57,165 nucleotides of DNA from JBOFFC01 sp051648405 (GTDB lineage Bacteria > Planctomycetota > Planctomycetia > Pirellulales > Lacipirellulaceae): the NCBI GenBank assembly GCA_051648405.1, contig JBOFFC010000012.1, positions 1 through 57,165 of the forward strand, in the 5' to 3' direction. Of the stretch, positions 16,806 to 24,077 are shown one piece after another (position 1 is the first letter of the stretch; each line of letters begins with the position of its first letter). The notes under the pieces were generated by a model. That model did not search any database and was not told where the DNA came from. It saw only the letters and a list, made by a program, of their open reading frames with translations. A program made the position numbers and the translations under genes.

Positions 16806-17894
16806 ATGCCCCCCTCGACCGACCACGAAGCGGACCCGCGTCCGCGCGTCGCGATCACCATGGGGGACCCGGCCGGCGTAGGGCCCGAGGTTATCGCGGC
16901 CGCTTGGGCGGAAGACGTCGTCCACGGTTTTGCGCGGCCGGTCGTCTGGGGGGATGCCGCCGTGATGCAGCGGGCCCTCGACCTGCGGGGAGTTAGGGCT
17001 CGGGCCGAGCCGATGGCGACCGCCGACGCCTTCTCACAGGCCTCCCCCAACCTGATGCCTTGCGTCGAGGGCCCGACCCCCTGCCCCGCCTTCACTCCCG
17101 GAGTCGTCGACGGCGCGAGCGGCCGCGCCGCCTACCAGGCGATCCTGGGGGCGACGAAGCTCGCGCTCGACGGCGGCTGCGACGGCGTCGTCACCGCGCC
17201 GATCAGCAAGGCCGCCCTCCACGCCGCGGGACTCCCCTACCCCGGCCACACCGAACTGCTGGCCGAGCTGTGCGGCGTGCGCGACTTCGCGATGATGCTC
17301 TACCTGCCGCAACGCCTGGCGCCGCGGACCCGAGCGGGCCTTGGCGTCGTCCACGTCACGCTGCACGCGTCGGTCCGCGAAGCGATCGACCGGATCACGA
17401 CCGAAGGGGTGCTCGCGAAGTGCCACCTCGCGCACCGGGCGGCGGAAGCCTACGGCGCCGCGAGTCCACGGATAGGCGTCGCCGCGCTGAACCCCCACGC
17501 CGGCGAGGGGGGCTTGTTCGGCGACGAGGAGGCCCGCTTGATCGCCCCGGCCGTCGCCCTCGCGCGGTCCGCGGGCCTCGACGCCAGCGGCCCCCACCCG
17601 GCCGACACGCTGATGCACCGCGCCGCTGCGGGGGAGTTTGACGTCGTCGTCGCGATGCTGCACGACCAGGGGCACATCGCGCTGAAGCTGCTGGGGATGC
17701 ACGGCGCGGTGAACGTCACGCTCGGCCTGCCGATCGTCCGCACCAGCGTCGCTCACGGCACGGCGAGCGACCTCGCCTGGAAGGGGGTCGCCGAGACGAG
17801 CGGCATGGTCGCTGCGATCGAGTGCGCCGCGTCACTGTCGAAGTTACGAAACCGCCAAGACGCCACGAGCGCCAAGGACGCCACGCAACGATAA
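16806..17894 (+). CDS. pdxA: 4-hydroxythreonine-4-phosphate dehydrogenase
   Basis: 362 residues. PdxA oxidises 4-phosphohydroxy-L-threonine in the DXP-dependent pyridoxal phosphate pathway. Family motifs: RVAITMGDPAGVGPEV at the start; metal-ligand histidines in LPYPGHTELLAELC, NPHAGEGGLFG and LHDQGHIALKL; and GLPIVRTSVAHGTA near the end. The last 17 residues or so (KLRNRQDATSAKDATQR) are encoded by the left arm of a repeat element and have no counterpart in the family. The sequence ...AIECAASL before them is a normal PdxA end. Confidence 0.95.
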   Translation: MPPSTDHEADPRPRVAITMGDPAGVGPEVIAAAWAEDVVHGFARPVVWGDAAVMQRALDLRGVRARAEPMATADAFSQASPNLMPCVEGPTPCPAFTPGVVDGASGRAAYQAILGATKLALDGGCDGVVTAPISKAALHAAGLPYPGHTELLAELCGVRDFAMMLYLPQRLAPRTRAGLGVVHVTLHASVREAIDRITTEGVLAKCHLAHRAAEAYGAASPRIGVAALNPHAGEGGLFGDEEARLIAPAVALARSAGLDASGPHPADTLMHRAAAGEFDVVVAMLHDQGHIALKLLGMHGAVNVTLGLPIVRTSVAHGTASDLAWKGVAETSGMVAAIECAASLSKLRNRQDATSAKDATQR

Positions 17895-18026
17895 GAATAG
17901 CCGCTGATGAACGCGGATTGCTTCAAGTCGTAGAGCGGCTCCCGCGCCATCTGCGTCGATCTGCGTTCATCGGCGGCTAAGTTTTCTTCCGTGGCGTTTC
18001 TTGGCGCTCGTGGCGTAGTGGCGGTT
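17850..18026. repeat. Nested inverted repeat overlapping the pdxA 3' end
   Basis: Outer arms 17850-17884 and 17991-18026 match as inverse copies over about 34 bases (AACCGCCA..ACGCCACGAGCGCCAAG). Inner arms 17899-17918 (AGCCGCTGATGAACGCGGAT) and 17959-17978 pair over 20 bases with two or three differences. The left outer arm is read as the pdxA C terminus. The right arm ends about 30 bases before the histidine phosphatase start. It encodes nothing itself and looks like a miniature mobile or REP-like element. Confidence 0.82.
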
Positions 18027-18056
18027 CCCGTTTCTTTCCGGAGGCTCAACGCAACG

Positions 18057-18704
18057 ATGAACGTCTCCCCCGAGTACGCAACGCCCGACTGCTGCCTGAT
18101 GCACCTGGTGCGGCACGGGGCGACGCCGCCGAATCTGATTGAACCGCCGATCATGCAGGGGGACGGCATCGACGAGCCCCTCGCGCCGGTCGGGATCGAC
18201 CAAGCGCGGCGTGTGGCCGAGCGGCTCGCAGGCGTGCCGATCGCGGCGGTCTACTCGAGCCCGATGAAGCGCTCGATGGAGACCGCCGCGCTGATCGCCG
18301 AGCGGCACGCCCTGGTCGTCGAGCCGGTCGAGGCGCTGCGCGAGGTGCGCGTCGGCGTGTGGGAGGGGCTCACCTGGCCGACCGTCGAACGCGACGATCC
18401 CCAGCGCTATCACCTGTTCCGCGACGACCCCGAGCGCCACGGCTACCCCGGCGGCGAGACGCTCCGCGAGCTCTACGAGCGCACCGCCCCAGCCCTCGCC
18501 GAGCTGATGCAGCGGCACGTCGGACAGCAGATCGCCGTGGTGGCCCACAGCGTCGTGAACCGGGTCTACCTGGGAGAGGTGCTCGGCGTTTCGCTGGCGA
18601 AGGGCCGCGACATCGCGCAGGCGAACTGCTCGATCAGCCAAGTCCGCTGGCAGGGCCGCCAGCCGCGCGTGCTAACGCTCAACGAGGTGGGGCACCTCGC
18701 GTAG
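18057..18704 (+). CDS. Histidine phosphatase family protein
   Basis: 215 residues. The phosphoacceptor histidine is His20 in MHLVRHGAT. Other family features: VYSSPMKRSMETAALIAE, Glu in EVRVGVWEG and the second catalytic histidine in VVAHSVVNR. The family includes phosphoglycerate mutases, alpha-ribazole phosphatases and many general phosphatases, so the substrate is open. ATG at 18057 is chosen over the longer frame, whose extra N terminus lies in the repeat element. It converges on the ADP-ribosylglycohydrolase gene. Confidence 0.88.
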   Translation: MNVSPEYATPDCCLMHLVRHGATPPNLIEPPIMQGDGIDEPLAPVGIDQARRVAERLAGVPIAAVYSSPMKRSMETAALIAERHALVVEPVEALREVRVGVWEGLTWPTVERDDPQRYHLFRDDPERHGYPGGETLRELYERTAPALAELMQRHVGQQIAVVAHSVVNRVYLGEVLGVSLAKGRDIAQANCSISQVRWQGRQPRVLTLNEVGHLA

Positions 18705-18711
18705 CCCGGAA

Positions 18712-19995
18712 TCACGGCATCACGATCAGGGGGGCGTCGCACAGCAGGCTGACCCACTCGTCGATCCGCTCGCCGTAGTCGGCCTCCAGCCGCGTGGCGA
18801 CCGCTTTGCGGGCCGCGGCGGGGAACACGTCGGGGCCGTACAGCGCGCCGTAGAAGGCGCCCAGGAGCTGCGCGTACGAGTCGGTGTCGTGGCCCCACTC
18901 GAGGCACAACTGCATCGACGCGAGCGGGTCGTACTGGCCCAGCTCGGCGAAGGCGAGCATCGCGACGACGCAGACGTGGGCCTCCCACTTGGTGGTCTCG
19001 GCGAACTCGGCGTCGAGTGACGCGATCAGCGCCGCGGGGCAGCCGTCGGCAGCGGCGACGTGCTCGCGCGCCGCGCGCGACCAGCGGTCGATCGCCCTCT
19101 CGGTCCACGGCACGTCGCGGTACCGGTAAGGGTCGGTTGCGCTCATCGTCTGGGCGAGCGACTCCCAGGCTGCGCCAGGGTTGTCGCCCGGGGTTGGCGT
19201 CGCGAGTGCGGCGGCGAGCCCAGCAACGAGGCACGCGTTGAGGTCCCGACCCCAGCCGTTGTCGATGAACGCGACGTCGTGCGCGGCTAGGTACGCCTCG
19301 TTCGGCTTGCCGGCGAACGCGCAGGCCAGCGGCGGCAGGGCCATCTGCCCGCAGCAAGTGGTGAGCCCAACCCACAGCCGTGCGGGGGGGAGCGCCTTGG
19401 CCACGTCGCGCTCGCCGAGCACCCACCGCGCCGCGTAGCGCATCTCGCGCAGCCACTCGTCGTTGATCGCGTCGTACGCGGCGGCGCCCTTCGCGAACGG
19501 CCGCGTCGGCCAATCGAGGTACGCCTGGGCGAAGTCGCGTTCGCGGAGGAGGTCGTCGCCGCGTTCCCGCGCGCGACGGACCGCCGCCATCAGGATCATC
19601 TTGTGACGGCTGTCGTCGGTCACCGTTCCCGGCGCGGCGTCGGATTCCCAGTGGCCGTAGGGCTCGGGGATCGGGCGCAGCGGAGAGTACCCGCGCAGCC
19701 GCCAGCGGCGCCTCGCGGCCTCAACCGCCGCGTCGTCGAGGCGCTCCCCCGCGCGCCACTCCTTTGTGCCGTTGGGGAGTGCCCACGCCGCCTCGCGCGA
19801 CTGGAACTCGATCGGGCCGCCGAGTGCGTCACCGATCAGCGACCCCAGCAGTAACCCTTCGGCGCGCCGCCGTGTGTCGATCGGCCCTGCCCCCGTCGCT
19901 GTCCCCGACGCGGCGCTCGTCGAAGTGGCTGCGCTCGTCGCGGCCAGCCCGAGGCCGACCGCGGTGTTCTCTAGAAAAGTGCGGCGCGTGATCAT
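18712..19995 (-). CDS. Tat-exported ADP-ribosylglycohydrolase family protein
   Basis: 427 residues. Residues 1-30 carry a twin-arginine signal (TRRTFLENTAVGLGLAA). The ADP-ribosylglycohydrolase metal-site motifs follow: GSLIGDALGGPIEF, TVTDDSRHKM, and late in the chain GHDTDSYAQLLGAFYGALYG, whose aspartates bind two Mg2+. The family removes ADP-ribose from proteins or small molecules. Export to the periplasm is unusual for such activity, so the natural substrate may be a different N-glycoside. It lies 48 bases after the PAS-AraC gene on the same strand, a likely operon. Confidence 0.86.
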   Translation of the reverse strand: MITRRTFLENTAVGLGLAATSAATSTSAASGTATGAGPIDTRRRAEGLLLGSLIGDALGGPIEFQSREAAWALPNGTKEWRAGERLDDAAVEAARRRWRLRGYSPLRPIPEPYGHWESDAAPGTVTDDSRHKMILMAAVRRARERGDDLLRERDFAQAYLDWPTRPFAKGAAAYDAINDEWLREMRYAARWVLGERDVAKALPPARLWVGLTTCCGQMALPPLACAFAGKPNEAYLAAHDVAFIDNGWGRDLNACLVAGLAAALATPTPGDNPGAAWESLAQTMSATDPYRYRDVPWTERAIDRWSRAAREHVAAADGCPAALIASLDAEFAETTKWEAHVCVVAMLAFAELGQYDPLASMQLCLEWGHDTDSYAQLLGAFYGALYGPDVFPAAARKAVATRLEADYGERIDEWVSLLCDAPLIVMP

Positions 19996-20043
19996 CGGGG
20001 GAAGCTCGCTTGTGAAGAGTGGCGCGAAGCGCGACGCGGCCGG

Positions 20044-20805
20044 TCAGTCCTTGACCACGCCGTACGCGGCGCGGTACGCGGCGGGGGTCATCCCGGTCGC
20101 CAGGCGGAACCGCTTGGTGAAGTGGCTTTGGTCGAAGAACCCCACGCCGACCGCGATGGACGAGATCGACTCGCTGGTCGTCGCGAGCCGCGTGCGGGCC
20201 TCCTGCAATCGTAACGAGTGGACGTAGTCGCTGGGAGAAAGCTTCAGCAGCTTCCGGAACAACCGGTGGACGTGTGTCGGCGAGATCTGGCAGCACTCGC
20301 CGAGGTCGGCCAGCAGCACCGGCTCGCGGAACCGCTGCTCAATCATCCGAACCGCCGGGGCGACGCGCTGGAAGCGGCTGAGCTGGTCCTCCGGGGTGGC
20401 GATCGGGTGCATGACCCCGGCGACGCCGACGCACTCCCCCTCGGCCGAGAAGAGGGGCGTCTTCGACGAGACGAACCACCGCAGCGGGCCGTTGAGGAAC
20501 GGCACCAGCCACGTCTGGTTGAGCAGCGGCTTCTTTGCGCGGATCACGCGCTGGTCTTCGGCGATGTACGCCTCGGCGAGCGACGGGGGGTGGAGGTCGC
20601 GATCCGACTTGCCCAGCAGCGGCTCTTCGCTCGCCTCGTCGTACAACGAGGCGTTCGCGGGGTTAAGTCGGACGAAGCGGCTGTCGGCGTCCTTGGCGTA
20701 GAAGTACGCCCCCGGGGTGAGGTCGAACAGGTCCATCAAGCTTCGCAGCGACGGGTGCGCGGCGAAGAAGCGATCTTGAAACGGGGCGCCAACGAGCGGT
20801 TGCAT
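20044..20805 (-). CDS. AraC-family regulator with N-terminal PAS domain
   Basis: 253 residues. Residues 20-130 resemble a PAS fold (FDLTPGAYFYAKDADSRFVRLN, then WFVSSKTPLFSAEGECVGVAG). Residues 150-250 are an AraC DNA-binding domain with two helix-turn-helix units: LADLGECCQISPTHVHRLFR and ISSIAVGVGFFDQSHFTKRF. ATG at 20805 is chosen because homologous architecture starts there; the longer frame adds a low-complexity basic N terminus. The upstream gap contains a perfect palindrome that could be its operator. The PAS ligand is unknown. Confidence 0.88.
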   Translation of the reverse strand: MQPLVGAPFQDRFFAAHPSLRSLMDLFDLTPGAYFYAKDADSRFVRLNPANASLYDEASEEPLLGKSDRDLHPPSLAEAYIAEDQRVIRAKKPLLNQTWLVPFLNGPLRWFVSSKTPLFSAEGECVGVAGVMHPIATPEDQLSRFQRVAPAVRMIEQRFREPVLLADLGECCQISPTHVHRLFRKLLKLSPSDYVHSLRLQEARTRLATTSESISSIAVGVGFFDQSHFTKRFRLATGMTPAAYRAAYGVVKD

Positions 20806-20905
20806 TCGGCCGTCACGGTGTTCGGGTGGCCGTAGGTTGAGAGGTAACGACGAGCGACTCCGTTTCGCACTGCCGCAAGGCAGAGCGGCGGCACGAAATG
20901 TCAAG

Positions 20906-20950
20906 ATTGTACCATGAAGCTTGCGCGAACTTCCTAGAGAAAGCGCTTTC
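20906..20950 (-). promoter_or_regulatory. Possible promoter and palindromic operator for the PAS-AraC gene
   Basis: On the minus strand TACAAT (20906-20911) is a good -10 box about 100 bases before the araC start. A perfect 12-bp palindrome GAAAGCGCTTTC (20939-20950) lies 27-39 bases upstream of it, over or just above the -35 region. This palindrome is the core of LacI/CcpA-type operators. No convincing -35 hexamer is seen. Confidence 0.4.
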
Positions 20951-21294
20951 CATAGCGCTTAATAGGTGAATCGGCAGTTCGTTTCGGGGGACCCTAACCG
21001 GGCGTTTGCCCCGTCTCCCGGCTTGAGCCGTACGCGACAGACCCCGGCAGGTCGGTCGCTCTTTTCTTCAGCGGATCGCTACTGAACGCTTCGATTCGCG
21101 ACGGCCCCGTTACGCCGGGGGGGATCCACCCCGGTCGGAGGGCTTCGCCGACGTCTACGTGTGCTCGGCAAACCGCTGGCTCGCCGTGGTTTGCGACTTC
21201 GGACGTTCGACTTGATCGAAGCGTGCAACGGACACCACTCGACTGCCTCTACTCCACCCCCTTCTCACCCGCGTTGAATCCCTGGAGCCCTTCG
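20951..21294. other. Intergenic region between PAS-AraC and PEP-CTERM genes
   Basis: The remainder of a 489-base divergent gap. A second half-palindrome TAGCGCTTAATAGG follows the operator. No open frame with coding bias, terminator or RNA gene is recognised; it presumably holds the promoter of the PEP-CTERM gene. Confidence 0.5.
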
Positions 21295-22776
21295 ATGTTC
21301 TCTTCTCTGATGCGCCGCGCGGCGCTTTCGGTCGCCGCACTGACTCCTATGACCGGCGTTTCGTTCGGCCAACAACTGCTGCTGAACCCCGACGTCGAAG
21401 TCGCGAACGCCCCCCCCGGATGGACGCTCCTCGAGGTCGGCGGAAACCCCCCGTCGCCGCGTGAGTCGGCCACTTTGGCTGGCTTCGCCAACCAAGAAGC
21501 CGGGGGCGTCTCGGGGCTTTGGCTCGAGGCGTTCCAGGGCTTGTTCTTCGGCAACGGCGCCGAACCCACGACCGCGGTCCTCAGCCAGACCGTCCCCGGC
21601 GTCGCCGGCGAGAACTACACCTTCAGCGGCTACTCGCTGTGGGAAGGCAACTACTCGGGGGGCGTGACCACGCTCGACGCCGGTTCGCCTAGCGGCGCAA
21701 TTCCGTCGCCGACGCAGTCGAGCTTCGAGCTCGCGTTCCTCAACGGCAGCGGCGGCGTGATCGGCGCCCCGGTGGCGCTCGACCTCCGCACGGTGCAGAC
21801 AAACGGCGGGGGCTGGGCCCAGCACACACTCAACGGGCTCGCCCCGGCCGGGACGGCGAACGTCCGCGTCACCGCGTCGGCGATCAACATGGTCCCCAAC
21901 ATCGACCCGCAGCAATCGGGCTTCTACGACACGTTCTCGCTCCGCGGCGCCAGCAGCCCCGCGGTCGAGGCCCTCACGAACGCGGACCTCAACATCGGGC
22001 CAGACCCCAACGCCCCCAACTGGGTCGGCACGGGGCCCCACTCGTACCAAGGTTTCTCGGCCCACTCCGGCGGGTCGGGCTTCTGGCTCGAGTCGTACCA
22101 GGCGAGCGTGACTCCGCTTGACGGCTCGCTGCTGCAGACGGTCGCCGCGACCGCCGGCACGACGTACGAGCTCAAGGGCTGGTCGCTCTTCGAAGGGGGA
22201 TACTCCGGCGGCGTCACGACGCTCGACCCGAACTCGCCGTACGGGGCGGTCCCGTCGCTGACCGACACGCTGTTCGTGCTCGAGTTCCTCGACAGCACGG
22301 GGACGCAGGTCGGCGGCCAAACGTTCGACCTCCGCACCGAGCAGACCAACGGCGGCGGCTGGAAGCAGCACACCGTCACGGGGGTTGCCCCCGCGGGGAC
22401 GACCCAGCTGCGCGCCGGTGTCCGCGTCGATGACATGATGGCGAACATCGACATGCCGTTCCAAACGGCGAACTTCGACGACTTCTCGCTGCGGGCGGTG
22501 CCCGCCGGTGTTCTCGGGGACACTAACAGCGACGGCATCGTTAATCTGCAGGACCTCAACAACGTCAAGAACAACTTCGGGCTCACGGGTTCCCCGGTGT
22601 TGGGGGACGCCCGCGGCGCCATTGACGGTGTCGTCAACCTGGGAGACCTGAACGCCGTCAAGAACAACTTTGGTCAGACCAACCCGGGGGCGACCGCGAT
22701 CCCCGAGCCCTCGACGGCACTCGGGATGCTGATGGCTTGTGGAGCGTGCGGGCTCGTGGCCCGAAAGCGCGGTTAA
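21295..22776 (+). CDS. PEP-CTERM protein with duplicated domain and dockerin-like repeats
   Basis: 493 residues. A signal peptide (1-25) is followed by two copies of a domain of about 175-190 residues (about 30-222 and 229-402), shown by YSLWEGNYSGGVTTLD versus WSLFEGGYSGGVTTLD and by QTNGGGWAQHT versus QTNGGGWKQHT. Then come two dockerin-like calcium loops (DTNSDGIVNLQDLNNVKNNF and DGVVNLGDLNAVKNNFGQ) and a PEP-CTERM tail (IPEPSTALGM, hydrophobic stretch, RKRG). The tail marks it for exosortase processing; the exosortase is not in the window. ATG at 21295 has GGAG 8 bases upstream. Confidence 0.9.
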   Translation: MFSSLMRRAALSVAALTPMTGVSFGQQLLLNPDVEVANAPPGWTLLEVGGNPPSPRESATLAGFANQEAGGVSGLWLEAFQGLFFGNGAEPTTAVLSQTVPGVAGENYTFSGYSLWEGNYSGGVTTLDAGSPSGAIPSPTQSSFELAFLNGSGGVIGAPVALDLRTVQTNGGGWAQHTLNGLAPAGTANVRVTASAINMVPNIDPQQSGFYDTFSLRGASSPAVEALTNADLNIGPDPNAPNWVGTGPHSYQGFSAHSGGSGFWLESYQASVTPLDGSLLQTVAATAGTTYELKGWSLFEGGYSGGVTTLDPNSPYGAVPSLTDTLFVLEFLDSTGTQVGGQTFDLRTEQTNGGGWKQHTVTGVAPAGTTQLRAGVRVDDMMANIDMPFQTANFDDFSLRAVPAGVLGDTNSDGIVNLQDLNNVKNNFGLTGSPVLGDARGAIDGVVNLGDLNAVKNNFGQTNPGATAIPEPSTALGMLMACGACGLVARKRG

Positions 22777-22810
22777 GCGTGTGCTCTGTACGCAGATGAC
22801 GACAACGGCG

Positions 22811-22845
22811 CGGCGCCCCGGTCTTAGGACTCGGCCGGGGCGCCG
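22811..22845 (+). terminator. GC-rich hairpin after the PEP-CTERM gene
   Basis: A perfect 11-bp stem, CGGCGCCCCGG with CCGGGGCGCCG, loop of 13 bases, 34 bases after the stop. There is no T-run, so it may slow rather than fully end transcription before the DUF1559 gene. Confidence 0.55.
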
Positions 22846-22890
22846 GACGCCGTCGCGTGGTGTGTTCGATACTTTTCTGCTCTTCGGGGA

Positions 22891-24000
22891 ATGGGTATGG
22901 ATAACTTGGCTTCGCGGCGCCGCCCCGGCTTTACGCTCGTCGAGCTGCTGGTGGTGATCGCGATTATCGGCATCCTTGTCGCGCTACTGCTCCCCGCCGT
23001 GCAGTCGGCGCGCGAGGCGGCCCGCCGTTCGCAGTGCGTCAACAACCTCAAGAACATCGGCCTTGCGACGCTGAACTTCGAGGGATCGTATGGCGTCTAC
23101 CCGACTGGCGGCTCTCAGTTCCTTACGGCCGCTTACGGCATCGAGCAGAACGTAAAAAATGGCAAGCCGATCGGAGTTGAGAAGCAAGGGATCGGCTGGG
23201 GCTTCCAGATCTTGCCGTACCTTGAGGAAGGTGCGGTCCAGTCGGTTACCACAACGATTGCGCTTTCGTCGGCGGTGATACCGGTGTACGCGTGCCCGTC
23301 ACGACGGAATGCGGCCACTTCTTATAGCGTTGCCTTTGAAGGAATCATTGCGGTCATGGACTACGCGGGGGCTGTGCCTGCAACTTTTACAAACTTCTCC
23401 CGAAGTACCCCGTTGCGCCCGGCATTACCCACAGACCCTCTCGAGACATTGGATAAGGCGTATCGTCGCCTCGGCGTAGCGTTTTACGGAGGAAATTACA
23501 ATCGATCTGACCCGCGTGGCAACGCGGTTTACGATGGCGTCATTACGCGCTGTGCATGGCGCTGGAACGCGACCACAATGATGCACGAGCGGCTCCCCCG
23601 CATGTCGTCGCTAGTGAAAGTCGCTCAGGTAACTGACGGAACCAGTAACACGATGTTGTATGCAGAGAAGTACGTGCGGTCTGACAACTACCGGGGTGGC
23701 GAATCGTTCAAGTCCGACGACCGCGGGTGGTCCGACGGTTGGGACGGCGACATCATGAGATGCACGGCGTTCTCGCCGATGAGCGACAGCGACGGACGTG
23801 GTTGGGAGCCGACGTACAACTCGTTATTCGCGGACTCGGGGGGGCTCGGGTTCGACAACATCTTCCTGTTCGGTTCGGCTCACCCAGGCGGGATCAACGC
23901 CGTATTCGCGGACGGTTCGGTTCGCTCGATCGCGTTCGACGTGCCCGCGGAGTTGTTCAACAACATGGGGACTCGGAACGGCGAAGATTCGATCCAGTGA
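22891..24000 (+). CDS. DUF1559 family pseudopilin-like protein
   Basis: 369 residues. It begins with a type IV prepilin signal: RRRPGFTLVELL, with cleavage expected after Gly13 and Glu at mature position 5, then a hydrophobic helix. The body is DUF1559, ending with the H-X9-DG motif (SAHPGGINAVFADGSVRSI). The family is hugely expanded in planctomycetes, and its role in type II-secretion-like fibres is suspected, not shown. Codon use is less GC-rich than around it: a hand count at 23641-23700 gives about 53% GC against 75% at 26581-26640. Confidence 0.93.
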   Translation: MGMDNLASRRRPGFTLVELLVVIAIIGILVALLLPAVQSAREAARRSQCVNNLKNIGLATLNFEGSYGVYPTGGSQFLTAAYGIEQNVKNGKPIGVEKQGIGWGFQILPYLEEGAVQSVTTTIALSSAVIPVYACPSRRNAATSYSVAFEGIIAVMDYAGAVPATFTNFSRSTPLRPALPTDPLETLDKAYRRLGVAFYGGNYNRSDPRGNAVYDGVITRCAWRWNATTMMHERLPRMSSLVKVAQVTDGTSNTMLYAEKYVRSDNYRGGESFKSDDRGWSDGWDGDIMRCTAFSPMSDSDGRGWEPTYNSLFADSGGLGFDNIFLFGSAHPGGINAVFADGSVRSIAFDVPAELFNNMGTRNGEDSIQ

Positions 24001-24077
24001 ACGTAGTTAGGATGTAAAGCGATGGTCGCGTGGACGGCGAGCCACGGGCCGATCGACGGAAGCAGCCGAGAACGAGA

